From Parerythrobacter_A sp963838735 (GTDB lineage Bacteria > Pseudomonadota > Alphaproteobacteria > Sphingomonadales > Sphingomonadaceae): 64,000 nt of DNA. Both the position numbers and the translations under genes were made by a program. The stretch covers positions 496,001 through 560,000 of the forward strand of contig CAWISG010000003.1 in NCBI GenBank assembly GCA_963838735.1, written 5' to 3'. Numbering within the stretch: position 1 is the stretch's first letter; the number at the start of each line of letters is the position of its first letter. Under the pieces are notes generated by a model. The model did not search any database, was not told the DNA's origin, and was given only the letters and a program-made list of their open reading frames with translations. Positions 1-8,467 of this stretch are shown piece by piece.

Positions 1-1
1 C

Positions 2-367
2 GTAGGCACGCTTTCGCCCGAAAACGATGCGCTGGATGCGCTGTTTGCAGGCTTCCCGGCGGGCACCGTCAGCGGCGCGCCCAAGCTGCGCGCGTGCGAG
101 ATCATCGCCGAACTGGAGCCGGAAACGCGCGGGGCCTACGCTGGCGGCGTCGGCTATTTCGCGCCTGATGGTTCGGTCGACAGCTGCATCGTCCTGCGCA
201 CCGCGGTGGTGAAGGACGGCGTTATGCATGTGCAGGCGGGCGCTGGAATTGTCGCGGACAGCGACGCCACCTATGAACAGCGCGAATGCAAAGCCAAGGC
301 CGGTGCCTTGCTGGCGGCAGCGAAGGAAGCGGTCCGGATGGCGGGCGAAGCGGGGTTCGGACAATGA
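2..367 (+). CDS. trpE: Anthranilate synthase component I, C-terminal part (cut by window start)
   Basis: Reading frame 2 is open from the window edge to a TGA at 365-367 and encodes the last 121 residues of a chorismate-binding enzyme. The segment GTVSGAPKLRA followed by EIIAELEP, then YAGGVGYF and a DSCIVLRT stretch, is the conserved end of the TrpE/PabB catalytic domain. TrpE joins chorismate and ammonia to give anthranilate; the ammonia comes from TrpG, encoded one gene downstream. The trp order TrpE-(lipoprotein)-TrpG-TrpD-TrpC makes TrpE more likely than PabB. The stop overlaps the next start (ATGA at 364-367), so translation is probably coupled. The N-terminal regulatory domain lies outside the window. 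Confidence 0.9.
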   Translation, partial: VGTLSPENDALDALFAGFPAGTVSGAPKLRACEIIAELEPETRGAYAGGVGYFAPDGSVDSCIVLRTAVVKDGVMHVQAGAGIVADSDATYEQRECKAKAGALLAAAKEAVRMAGEAGFGQ

Positions 368-1224
368 GGGCTGGCTGGATTGTCGCGGTGCTTGCGCTGG
401 CCACGCCGCTATACGCCTGCTCGCCCGAACCCGAAGGCAAGCCGATCCTGCGCGCCGATATGGACGGGTCCGGCCCGATTGGCGAAGGCAGGCCTGCCGA
501 TACAGTCGAAGCCAGCGCGACCGCACCCGCCTCGTCACGCAAATCGGCCTGTCGCACCGCCACGTTCGAAGGCGCGCGCTTCACCCATTGCATCGCCGAC
601 CCGGCCCGCCATCGCATCGCCACCGACCTCGGCCCCGACGGCGGCGCCCCCTATCGCAGCCTCGCCACCCTCGCCGCAAGCCGCGCCGCCGATGCGCCGT
701 TGGTGATATTCGCCGTCAATGGCGGCATGTTCGATCGCAAGGGCGACCCGATCGGCTATTATGTGGAAAGCGGCAAGCGGCTGGAAGAGCTGAACCGCGC
801 CGATGGTCCGGGCAATTTCCACTTGAAACCCAACGGCGTATTCTTCGGAACCGGCAATCGGTGGGAAGTGCGCGAGGCGGAGAACTTCTACCGCAATGTC
901 GGCGACCGCCCGGCCTTCGGTACGCAAAGCGGCCCGATGCTGGTAATCGACGGCAAGCTGCATCCCGAATTTTCCCAGGACGGGCCGAGCAGGGCGGTGC
1001 GTAACGGCGTAGGCGTCGATGCCGAAGGGCGTGCACATTTCGTGATTTCGGACAGCGCGGTCAGCTTCGGGCGGTTCGCACGCTATTTCCGCGATCAGGC
1101 GAAGACGCGCAATGCGCTGTTTCTCGACGGCAATGTATCGGCATTGTGGGATCCTGTGACCGGACGGCTCGATAGCGGAGCTGCGCTGGGTCCGCTGCTG
1201 GTGGTAGAAGAGCGCAGCCAGTGA
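364..1224 (+). CDS. Phosphodiester glycosidase (DUF2233/NAGPA-like) family lipoprotein
   Basis: Predicted 286-residue exported protein. The N-terminus is a short lipoprotein signal (MRAGWIVAVLALATPLYAC) with lipobox LYAC, so Cys19 is the likely lipidated residue. An open frame extends upstream, but the ATG at 364 overlaps the trpE stop and gives a clean signal peptide, so it was chosen. The body has the marks of the phosphodiester glycosidase (NAGPA/DUF2233) fold: VNGGMFD, SGPMLVIDGKL, NGVGVD, HFVISD and LFLDGN. Family members cleave sugar-phosphodiester bonds, but the substrate here is unknown. It sits inside the trp operon, overlapping both trpE and trpG by four bases, which has no obvious metabolic reason. 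The family call is fairly firm; the activity is inferred. Confidence 0.8.
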   Translation: MRAGWIVAVLALATPLYACSPEPEGKPILRADMDGSGPIGEGRPADTVEASATAPASSRKSACRTATFEGARFTHCIADPARHRIATDLGPDGGAPYRSLATLAASRAADAPLVIFAVNGGMFDRKGDPIGYYVESGKRLEELNRADGPGNFHLKPNGVFFGTGNRWEVREAENFYRNVGDRPAFGTQSGPMLVIDGKLHPEFSQDGPSRAVRNGVGVDAEGRAHFVISDSAVSFGRFARYFRDQAKTRNALFLDGNVSALWDPVTGRLDSGAALGPLLVVEERSQ

Positions 1225-1835
1225 TCCTCGTCATCGACAATTACGACAGCTTCACGTTCAACCTGGTCCACTACCTCATGGAACTGGGCGCGGACGTCCG
1301 GGTCGAACGCAACGATGCACTGACCGCAGACGAAGCCATGAAAAGCGGTGCGGCAGGCATCCTGATTTCACCCGGACCCTGCACGCCGGATGACGCAGGC
1401 GTCAGCCTCGATTGCGTTGCCGCGTGCGCCGATGCCGAGGTGCCGTTGCTGGGCGTATGTCTCGGCCACCAGGCGATAGGCCAGCACTTCGGTGGCAAGG
1501 TCGTGCGCGGCGGGCTGATGCACGGCAAGACCAGCGCCATCGCGCATGACGCCAGCGGTGTTTTCGTCGGCCTGCCCTCCCCCTTCACCGCCACGCGGTA
1601 TCATTCGCTGGTCGTCGACGATGTGCCCGACATGCTGTCCGTAAATGCCACCAGCACGACACCCGGACAGGACGGCACCGCGGTCATGGGCTTCCGTCAC
1701 GACACGCTTCCCATCCATGGCGTGCAATTTCACCCGGAAAGCATTGCGACCCACCACGGCCATGCGCTGCTGGCAAATTTCATGCGAATATGTGGCTTGG
1801 CGGTGAAAGACCGGCCTGTGAAAGATCGTCCATGA
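1221..1835 (+). CDS. trpG: Anthranilate synthase component II (glutamine amidotransferase)
   Basis: 204-residue class I glutamine amidotransferase that releases ammonia from glutamine for TrpE. It starts with IDNYDSFTFNLVHYL, has the nucleophile Cys in GVCLGHQAIG, and the His-Glu of the triad in FHPESIATHHG. The oxyanion segment is SPGPCTP. The start is a GTG at 1221 that overlaps the TGA of the preceding lipoprotein gene (GTGA). In many bacteria this subunit is shared with p-aminobenzoate synthesis (PabA); the trp context supports TrpG, but a dual role cannot be excluded. The last residues contain a small tandem repeat, KDRPVKDRP. Confidence 0.93.
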   Translation: MILVIDNYDSFTFNLVHYLMELGADVRVERNDALTADEAMKSGAAGILISPGPCTPDDAGVSLDCVAACADAEVPLLGVCLGHQAIGQHFGGKVVRGGLMHGKTSAIAHDASGVFVGLPSPFTATRYHSLVVDDVPDMLSVNATSTTPGQDGTAVMGFRHDTLPIHGVQFHPESIATHHGHALLANFMRICGLAVKDRPVKDRP

Positions 1836-2824
1836 CCACACTTCCCGACCCCGGACAACTGCTCGACGAGGCCGAGGCCGAGACCGTATTCGGTCACATC
1901 CTTGACGGCGAAGTCGGTGATGATGCCATCGAAAGTTATCTTGGCGGCATGTCGGACCGCAGTGAAACCTTTGGCGAAATCGCCGGGGCAGCACGCGCCC
2001 TGCGCGCAAGGCTGCTGCCGGTCGCCGCGCCCGACAACGCCGTGGATTGTTGCGGCACGGGGGGCGATGGCCACCATACGCTGAACGTCTCCACCGCCGT
2101 CAGCCTGGTGGTCGCGGCAGCGGGCGTGCCTGTGGCCAAGCATGGCAACCGCGCCGCCAGCAGCAAATCCGGCGCGGCGGATACGCTGGAAGCGCTGGGC
2201 CTCGATATGGACGCCGCCGGACGCACGGCGGAACGCACGCTGGCCCAGATCGGCATCTGTTTCCTGTTTGCGAAGAACCACCATCCCGCGATGGGCCGCA
2301 TCCAGCCCATTCGCCAGCGCGTCGGGCGGCGCACCATCTTCAACCTGATGGGGCCGCTGTCCAATCCGGCGGGCGTGCGTCGTCAACTTATCGGTATCGC
2401 GCGCCCCGCTTATGTTCCTATCTATGCGCGCGCGATGACCCGGCTCGGCACGGACCGCACGCTAATTGTATCGGGCGATGAAGGGCTGGACGAGCTGAGC
2501 CTGGCCGGGGGCAACGAAGTGGCGGATGTGTCAGGCGCTGCTTTCGCCATGCAGCGGGTCGATGCGCAGGCCGCCGGCCTGCCCAACGCGCCGGTTTCCG
2601 CAATTCGCGGCGGCGATGCGGCGCATAACGCCGCCGCGCTGAAGGCTTTGCTGGCGGGCGAACGCAGCGCCTATCGCGATGCAGTCCTGTTCAACGCCGC
2701 CGCAACTTTGAGGGTAGCGGGTAAGGACGATGAACTTCCGGCAGGTGTCGCGCGGGCAGCGGAAGCCATCGACAGCGGGGCGGCCCGTGCGCTGCTGGGC
2801 AAATGGATCGAGCTGGCCCGATGA
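1832..2824 (+). CDS. trpD: Anthranilate phosphoribosyltransferase
   Basis: 330-residue enzyme that transfers phosphoribose from PRPP to anthranilate, the second step of tryptophan synthesis. The glycine-rich PRPP loop is DCCGTGGDG, followed by NVSTA and by KHGNRAASSKSGAADTLEALG, which binds anthranilate and PRPP. The RxxxRTIFNLMGPLSNP region is also typical. The frame is open further upstream, but the ATG at 1832 overlaps the trpG stop (ATGA) and gives the usual family length, so it was preferred. It is a free-standing TrpD, not fused to TrpG, and its stop overlaps the start of trpC. Confidence 0.95.
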   Translation: MTTLPDPGQLLDEAEAETVFGHILDGEVGDDAIESYLGGMSDRSETFGEIAGAARALRARLLPVAAPDNAVDCCGTGGDGHHTLNVSTAVSLVVAAAGVPVAKHGNRAASSKSGAADTLEALGLDMDAAGRTAERTLAQIGICFLFAKNHHPAMGRIQPIRQRVGRRTIFNLMGPLSNPAGVRRQLIGIARPAYVPIYARAMTRLGTDRTLIVSGDEGLDELSLAGGNEVADVSGAAFAMQRVDAQAAGLPNAPVSAIRGGDAAHNAAALKALLAGERSAYRDAVLFNAAATLRVAGKDDELPAGVARAAEAIDSGAARALLGKWIELAR

Positions 2825-3618
2825 CCGGTCGCGCAAACAAGCTGGAAGAAATATGCGCCACGAAGCGTGAGGAAGTCGCGATGCGCAAGGCCGCAGCTAC
2901 AATCGCCGATCTGGATGCGCGCGCCGTGGAACAGAGCGCCCCGCGCGGGTTCCGGGCCGCGCTTGAGCGCAAGGCGGCGAACGGTTTCGCCCTTATCGCA
3001 GAGATCAAGAAAGCGTCTCCTTCCAAAGGGCTGATCCGACACGATTTCCGCCCCCATGCCCATGCGCTGGCTTATGCCGAAGGCGGCGCGGCGTGCCTCT
3101 CGGTGCTGACCGACGCGCCCTATTTCCAGGGACATGAAGAATACCTGCTCGAAGCGCGTGCCAGTTGCGATCTGCCGGTGTTGCGCAAGGATTTCATGAT
3201 CGATCCGTGGCAAATCGCGGAAAGCCGGGCGCTGGGCGCCGATGCGGTATTGCTGATCGTCGCGGCGCTGGACGATGGGCAGATGGCGGAGCTGGAAGCC
3301 GCAGCCATCGAACGTGGCATGGACGTGCTGGTCGAAATACATAACGAGGCTGAGCTGGACCGTGCCGCCGCGTTGCAATCGCGATTGATCGGGGTGAACA
3401 ACCGCGATTTGCGGACCTTCGAAACGGACCTCGCCACGACCGAGCGGCTGGCGCCGCGTGCTCCTGCCGACGCGCTGATCGTGGGCGAAAGCGGCATCGC
3501 AAGCCATGCGGACTGTCTGCGCCTTGCGACAAGCGGGGTTCGCAGTTTCCTGGTCGGGGAAAGCCTGATGCGGCAGGACGACATCGCGGCGGCGACGCGT
3601 ACGCTGCTGCACGGTTAG
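2821..3618 (+). CDS. trpC: Indole-3-glycerol phosphate synthase
   Basis: 265-residue TIM-barrel enzyme closing the indole ring from CdRP. Signature segments in order are LIAEIKKASPSKG (catalytic Lys and Glu), LSVLTDAPYFQG, LPVLRKDFMIDPWQI (second catalytic Lys), GVNNRDLRTFETDL and VGESGI. The chosen ATG at 2821 overlaps the trpD stop as ATGA; an in-frame ATG six codons upstream lies inside trpD. It is monofunctional, with no TrpF domain. It is the last gene of the trp run here; trpF, trpB and trpA are not in the window. Confidence 0.95.
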   Translation: MTGRANKLEEICATKREEVAMRKAAATIADLDARAVEQSAPRGFRAALERKAANGFALIAEIKKASPSKGLIRHDFRPHAHALAYAEGGAACLSVLTDAPYFQGHEEYLLEARASCDLPVLRKDFMIDPWQIAESRALGADAVLLIVAALDDGQMAELEAAAIERGMDVLVEIHNEAELDRAAALQSRLIGVNNRDLRTFETDLATTERLAPRAPADALIVGESGIASHADCLRLATSGVRSFLVGESLMRQDDIAAATRTLLHG

Positions 3619-3724
3619 CGGTGTCCTACAGCGCGGCGAGCGGGCATAGGTGGCGCATGACCGGTTTCATGCTCTTTCCATTGCCTGCTGCGCCCGGCGC
3701 GTTACGCGCTCAAGTTTACCGGCT

Positions 3725-3756
3725 TGGACAGTGTAACACGTGTCACATGTCCTACA
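3725..3756 (+). promoter_or_regulatory. 32-base repeated operator-like element upstream of moaC
   Basis: A 32-base sequence that recurs with 30 identities at 53850-53881 upstream of sdhB. Its core TGTAACACGTGTCACA (3733-3748) is an imperfect palindrome, 14 of 16 positions symmetric, as expected for a dimeric regulator. It ends 16 bases before the moaC start, and nothing like a ribosome-binding site lies between, so the promoter or operator may overlap it. The bound factor is unknown. Confidence 0.5.
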
Positions 3757-3772
3757 CGACCGGATTCGCGCA

Positions 3773-4246
3773 ATGACCGGCCTCACCCATCTCGACGGTG
3801 ATGGGAAAGCCCGGATGGTCGATGTCGGCAGCAAACCGGAAACGCACCGGGTGGCCGTGGCGGAAGGCGCGATCCGGATGGCCGATGCCGCGCTCGATGC
3901 TATCCGTGATGGTCGCGTGCCGAAAGGCGATGTGCTGGCCACGGCGCGCATCGCTGGCATCATGGCGGCCAAGCGGACAAGCGAGCTGATTCCGTTGTGT
4001 CACCCGCTGGCGCTGGACGCGGTGACGGTGGATTGCGTGGTCGAGGATGACGCGGTGCGGGTGACTGCCACCGCCAGCCTGACCGGCCGCACCGGGGTGG
4101 AGATGGAAGCGATGACGGCGGTGACGGTCGCGCTGCTGACGATCTACGACATGGCCAAGGCCCTGGACCGGACGATGGTGATCGGCGGGGTCCGCCTGCT
4201 GGCAAAGCGCGGCGGCAAATCGGGGGACTGGCGGGTCGAGCCATGA
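3773..4246 (+). CDS. moaC: Cyclic pyranopterin monophosphate synthase
   Basis: 157-residue enzyme for the second step of molybdenum cofactor synthesis, converting the MoaA product to cyclic pyranopterin monophosphate. It shows THLDGDGKARMVDVG near the N-terminus, KRTSELIPLCHPL (active-site Cys-His segment) and GVEMEAMTAVTVALLTIYDM near the C-terminus. The frame can be extended to a GTG at 3740, but that codon lies inside the repeated regulatory element, and the ATG at 3773 starts where family members begin. The stop overlaps the moeA start (ATGA), so both cofactor genes are coupled. MoaA, MoaD and MoaE are not nearby. Confidence 0.94.
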   Translation: MTGLTHLDGDGKARMVDVGSKPETHRVAVAEGAIRMADAALDAIRDGRVPKGDVLATARIAGIMAAKRTSELIPLCHPLALDAVTVDCVVEDDAVRVTATASLTGRTGVEMEAMTAVTVALLTIYDMAKALDRTMVIGGVRLLAKRGGKSGDWRVEP

Positions 4247-5430
4247 ACACCTTGCTGGCGATGGAAGACGCGCAGGCGCAACTGATGGCGCTCGTGAAAC
4301 CGGACGCGGCGCGCACGGTGGCTGTCGAAGATGCGGCCGGGCTGTGTCTGGCGCAGCCGTTGCTTGCGGCACGAACACAACCCGCGTCCGATCTATCGAT
4401 CATGGACGGATATGCTGTCGCCGGTTCGGGCCCCTGGCGGTTGATCGGGGAAAGCCGTGGCGGTGCCCCTTTCGGAAGGGCCCTGCCCGCCGGAGATGCC
4501 GTGCGCATCGCAACCGGCGCGGTCGTCCCTGAAATGGCGGACTGCGTGGTGATGCAGGAATTGATCGAACGCAAAGGCGACCGTCTTGAGAATACCGGAG
4601 ATGTGCCTGAACCTGGCCAGTATGTGCGCAAGGCGGGTGCGGATTTTACCCAAGGCGACCTGTTGCTTGAACCCGGTGTCAGGCTGGGTGCGGCGCAAAT
4701 CGCCCTAGTGCGGATGGCGGGGCATGGCCGCGTCACCGCCTATCCTTCACCCACCGTGGATGTAATCGAATGCGGCGACGAGTTACGCGCGGATCCGACC
4801 GATTGCGCCCCGCACGAACTGCCCGCCACCAATGGCGCGATGCTGGCGATCATGGCGCGCGAGGCAGGCGGCATCCCGAAACGTCACGGCCCTATTCCCG
4901 ATGATCTCGACCGGCTGGTTGGCGCGATCGAACAGGCGTGCGGGCGGCTGACCGTGGTATCGGGTGGCGCGTCTGTCGGCGATCACGACCTGGTGCGGCC
5001 TGCATTGGAGGCGCTTGGAGCCAAGCTGGCGTTCTGGCGGATCGCCATGAAGCCGGGCAAGCCGCTGATGGTGGCGACGCTGGGGGAGCGGATCGTGCTG
5101 GGCCTTCCGGGTAATCCGGTATCGAGCTTCGTCACCGGGTTTCACTTCATGCAGCCCGCAATCCGTGCGCTGGGCGGCGACGGGGCACCTTTAGCACGGA
5201 CATTTGCCGCTCCTCTCGCAGCCGAATTGCCGCCCGGCGGACCGCGTCGCGAATTCCTGCGCGCGGTATGGCGGGATGGCGCTGTGCAACCGCTGCCCGA
5301 CCAGGCCAGCAGCGCGTTGCACGCTCTCGCAACTGCCGACGTCCTGATCGACAGGGCTTGCCATGCGGGGGAGGTGAAAAGGGGAACGTCTGTTCCGGTC
5401 TATCCGGTGCGGAATGGCGGATACGCTTGA
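4243..5430 (+). CDS. moeA: Molybdopterin molybdenumtransferase
   Basis: 395-residue protein that inserts molybdate into adenylylated molybdopterin. Domain order matches MoeA: an N-terminal part with SIMDGYAV, then PAGDAVRIATGAVVP and DCVVMQE, the MoCF-binding central domain with VVSGGASVGDHD and KPGKPLMVATLG, the GLPGNPVSSFVTGF loop, and a small C-terminal beta domain ending near VYPVRNGGYA. It overlaps moaC by four bases. The segment between its stop and lexA is only 67 bases and carries the SOS box, so lexA has its own promoter. Confidence 0.94.
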   Translation: MNTLLAMEDAQAQLMALVKPDAARTVAVEDAAGLCLAQPLLAARTQPASDLSIMDGYAVAGSGPWRLIGESRGGAPFGRALPAGDAVRIATGAVVPEMADCVVMQELIERKGDRLENTGDVPEPGQYVRKAGADFTQGDLLLEPGVRLGAAQIALVRMAGHGRVTAYPSPTVDVIECGDELRADPTDCAPHELPATNGAMLAIMAREAGGIPKRHGPIPDDLDRLVGAIEQACGRLTVVSGGASVGDHDLVRPALEALGAKLAFWRIAMKPGKPLMVATLGERIVLGLPGNPVSSFVTGFHFMQPAIRALGGDGAPLARTFAAPLAAELPPGGPRREFLRAVWRDGAVQPLPDQASSALHALATADVLIDRACHAGEVKRGTSVPVYPVRNGGYA

Positions 5431-5454
5431 CGCCCGTTGCGATGTTGCCTAGTT

Positions 5455-5469
5455 GTTCCACATTCGTTC
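5455..5469 (+). promoter_or_regulatory. Alphaproteobacterial SOS box (LexA operator)
   Basis: GTTCCACATTCGTTC matches the GTTC-N7-GTTC direct-repeat operator known for alphaproteobacterial LexA. It lies 28 bases before the lexA ATG and implies that LexA represses its own gene. Confidence 0.85.
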
Positions 5470-5497
5470 GCCCGAATGCACAGGAGAGCACATCGCC

Positions 5498-6196
5498 ATG
5501 CTGACCAAGAAACAGCACGAACTGATCCGTTTCATTCACACTCGTCTGGAAGATACCGGCATTTCTCCGTCTTTCGAAGAGATGAAGGATGCGCTGGACC
5601 TGAAAAGCAAATCGGGTGTGCATCGCTTAATTTCGGCCTTGGAAGAACGCGGTTTCATCCGCCGCCTGCCCAACCGCGCGCGCGCACTGGAAGTGTTGAA
5701 GCAGCCGGAAGACGTGCTGGCCCCGGCGCGAAAGAAGGTATCCGTGCCTGCCGTCGCCAACGATACGTCCGGCGTTGTGACCGGCGCTGCCGAGGTTTCC
5801 GAACCGGCAAACGACGTGATCGACGTGCCGTTGCACGGGCGCATTGCCGCTGGCGCGCCTATCGAGGCGCTGGAAGGCCAGTCGAGCCTGCCCGTCCCGG
5901 CCGCTCTGTTGGGTCCGGGCGAGCATTACGCTCTGGAAGTGTCGGGCGACTCCATGATCGATGCCGGCATCCACGATGGCGATTTCGCGCTGGTTCGCCG
6001 CACGGAAACGGCGCGCGACGGTGAGATCGTGGTTGCGCTGGTCGATAATGAAGAGGCAACGCTGAAATACCTGCACAAGGAAGGCGGCAAGGTTCGCTTG
6101 AACCCTGCCAATTCCAGTCATGAACCGCAGGTCTACTCGTCTGAACGGGTGAAGGTGCAGGGCAAGCTGGCGGGGCTGTTGCGCCGCTATCATTAG
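5498..6196 (+). CDS. lexA: LexA repressor
   Basis: 232-residue SOS repressor and self-cleaving protease. The N-terminal winged helix (LTKKQHELIRFIHTRLEDTG, then SGVHRLISALEERGFIRRL) binds operators. A linker of about 50 residues leads to the cleavage site Ala-Gly in RIAAGAP and the serine peptidase domain, with Ser in SGDSMID and Lys in EATLKYL. The ATG at 5498 has an AGGAG ribosome-binding site at 5482-5486; an upstream in-frame codon inside the SOS box was rejected. Autoregulation is indicated by the box at 5455-5469. The gene converges on comEC and their stop codons overlap. Confidence 0.96.
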   Translation: MLTKKQHELIRFIHTRLEDTGISPSFEEMKDALDLKSKSGVHRLISALEERGFIRRLPNRARALEVLKQPEDVLAPARKKVSVPAVANDTSGVVTGAAEVSEPANDVIDVPLHGRIAAGAPIEALEGQSSLPVPAALLGPGEHYALEVSGDSMIDAGIHDGDFALVRRTETARDGEIVVALVDNEEATLKYLHKEGGKVRLNPANSSHEPQVYSSERVKVQGKLAGLLRRYH

Positions 6197-8331
6197 GGGG
6201 TGTCGCGGGGCGGCTCCGGCCTAACTTCCAATTTGGGGCTGTCAGGCTCCGGATCGCCACGCCACCAGCCATGCTCGCCTTGCCCATCGGCAACGCTGGT
6301 GACTGTTTTGCTGGACAAGTCGATGGCGAGGCCGCCGCTATATGCCAGCATGCGGCGGTCCGCTTTCAGCCAGTGCGGACGGCAGCTGTAGGGCAGATAC
6401 CTGTCGGAAATGACGATATCGGCGCGCTCGCAAGCTGCCGCCAGCGCCTGTTCTTCCACCAGTTCGCGATTGCGCGACATCAGCAGCGACCAGTCGCGCC
6501 CGCCCCGCTCCAGTGTCAGCACGCAGAATTCGGCGCTGCACCGGGCACCGGGCCAGTCGACAATCGGCACTGGTTCACCCGCCAGTCCGGCCATTTCAAG
6601 CAGGTTGTCCTTGGCATAACCGCTCCGGCTTTCGCGCAACACCAGCAAACGGTCCCCCTCCCCGACGATGCCGACATGCCGCCCGTCATCCGACACCAGC
6701 ACATCGGGCACCGGCTTTATCAGGAACAGCACAGTCGCAATCCCGGCCGGAACCAGCCCCAGCAAACGAACCCTCCCCCGCCACAGCGCCAACCACAGTC
6801 CGCCCGCGACATACAGAAAGAACAGCGCCCCGCCCATCTCCGGCATCAGCTTGACCGCACCGGGCTGCGCCGCCGTCCAGTGCGCGATGGCGAGCAACAG
6901 TTCCAGAGACTTGCCCGCCAGCCACCAGGCCGGTGCGCCCAACCCGACAAGATCGAGAAACAGGGCAATGGCAATCAGCGGCATCGACGCGAACGTGACG
7001 AGCGGAATGGCAATCACATTGGCAAATGCGCCGTACACACCGGCACGATGGAAGTGGAACAATACGATGGGCATGAGCGCAATCTCGATTACCAGCCCGG
7101 TCAGTAATAGCATCGCCGCGCGGCGCCCGGTGGTTAGCAGCCACGCTTCCTCGCGCGGGGCAAGAAACGCCTTGATCGGCGCGGCATTGTGAAGCGCGAC
7201 GATGGCCAGCACCGCCGAAAAGCTCATCTGGAAACTCGGCCCGACCAACGATTCCGGCCAGAGCAGCAGCACGATGAACGCCGCCACGGCGACCATCCGC
7301 AGAGACAGCGCATCGCGCCCCATCGCCAGAGCGGTCAATACCAGCAACGCGCCGATACAACTGCGCACCGTCGGCACTTCCGCTCCGGTCAGCAGCGTAT
7401 AGCCTACGCCCGCCAGCGCCCCCACAGCCGCCGCCGCCAAGGGCAACCGCACTCGCAATGTCAGCCACGGCCACAGCGCCAGCAGTTTCAGCGCAACAAG
7501 ATACCCGGCCGCGATGACGGCGCTGACATGCAGGCCGCTGATCGACAGCAGATGCGTCAGACCCGCATCACGCATCGCCTCCTCGTCCGCTTCACCTATC
7601 GCGCCGCGATCCCCGCTGGCGAAGGCGGCGGCGATAGTGCCGGGCGCGCCGCCAAGATTGCTGCGCACATGCGCGGCGAGGCGGCGCTGGACTGGGGCGA
7701 TGCCCGTGTTCGACTGCGCAGGCATTACCACCTCGACCTCCCCCAGCAGCGTTCCGGTAGCGGCAAGCCCGTCGAACCAGGCCCGCCGGGCAAAGTCGTA
7801 CCCACCCGGCAGCATGGGCGGCGCAGGCGGCATCAGGCGCGCGCGAAGCTGGACGACGGCGCCTTCGCGCGCGCCCGCAACATCGCGCTCTGTCGGGACA
7901 TTTACGCGCACCTTGGCGGCGCGGCCAGTGTCGGCATCGCGCACCGCCAGCGTCAGCCGGATCCGGTCGCGCGATGGCTGTTCCTCGCGTTCCAGCACCC
8001 GTGCCTGAAACTGCGATACCTGTGGCCGGTCATACGCTTCGGCCCCAATCATCTCGGACCGCATCCAGACTATGCTGATACCGACGGCGAACAGGACACC
8101 CGCTGCAAGCACCGCCTGCCGCACCTCCACCCGTTCATCGTTGGAGCGCCATCGCCAGCCTGCAGATGCCGCAATCACCGCAGCGCCCGCTATCATCGCC
8201 AGCCAGACAGGTGCCGAACCGGTCGCAAACCACGCCGCGATACCCGCCGCGAAGAACACGGTCAGCCACGGGCCCCGGTCGAACCCGCTGCCGGAGAGGA
8301 AGCGCTCCACCACGTCGCCGATGCTGGACAT
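6193..8331 (-). CDS. ComEC/Rec2-family competence membrane protein
   Basis: About 712 residues from the ATG at 8331. It has an N-terminal membrane pair, a soluble DUF4131-type OB-like domain, the Competence domain with several membrane helices (THLLSISGLHVSAV is the family signature) and a C-terminal soluble part. ComEC forms the channel through which one DNA strand enters the cell in natural transformation. The C-terminal part corresponds in position to the metallo-beta-lactamase domain but shows no HxHxDH motif, so it is degenerate. Starts further upstream (8439 or within gltX) are open; none has a convincing ribosome-binding site, and 8331 leaves room for a promoter opposite gltX. No other competence gene is nearby. 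Confidence 0.82.
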   Translation of the reverse strand: MSSIGDVVERFLSGSGFDRGPWLTVFFAAGIAAWFATGSAPVWLAMIAGAAVIAASAGWRWRSNDERVEVRQAVLAAGVLFAVGISIVWMRSEMIGAEAYDRPQVSQFQARVLEREEQPSRDRIRLTLAVRDADTGRAAKVRVNVPTERDVAGAREGAVVQLRARLMPPAPPMLPGGYDFARRAWFDGLAATGTLLGEVEVVMPAQSNTGIAPVQRRLAAHVRSNLGGAPGTIAAAFASGDRGAIGEADEEAMRDAGLTHLLSISGLHVSAVIAAGYLVALKLLALWPWLTLRVRLPLAAAAVGALAGVGYTLLTGAEVPTVRSCIGALLVLTALAMGRDALSLRMVAVAAFIVLLLWPESLVGPSFQMSFSAVLAIVALHNAAPIKAFLAPREEAWLLTTGRRAAMLLLTGLVIEIALMPIVLFHFHRAGVYGAFANVIAIPLVTFASMPLIAIALFLDLVGLGAPAWWLAGKSLELLLAIAHWTAAQPGAVKLMPEMGGALFFLYVAGGLWLALWRGRVRLLGLVPAGIATVLFLIKPVPDVLVSDDGRHVGIVGEGDRLLVLRESRSGYAKDNLLEMAGLAGEPVPIVDWPGARCSAEFCVLTLERGGRDWSLLMSRNRELVEEQALAAACERADIVISDRYLPYSCRPHWLKADRRMLAYSGGLAIDLSSKTVTSVADGQGEHGWWRGDPEPDSPKLEVRPEPPRDTP

Positions 8332-8467
8332 GCCCGATGCGCTAAGCCAAGGGCGCAGGGAACGCCCGGCTCCGCCATTCACCGCCAGCGCATTTACATC
8401 GTCGCCGGTCGGCACGAGGATCGCGTTGCGGTTGACCATCGCCGGATTAGAAAAGGAAGTGCCCCTC

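Noticed and set aside
8072..8467. N-terminal extension of gltX by 132 codons
   Set aside because: Antisense to comEC; the ATG at 8468 with its ribosome-binding site starts the normal enzyme.
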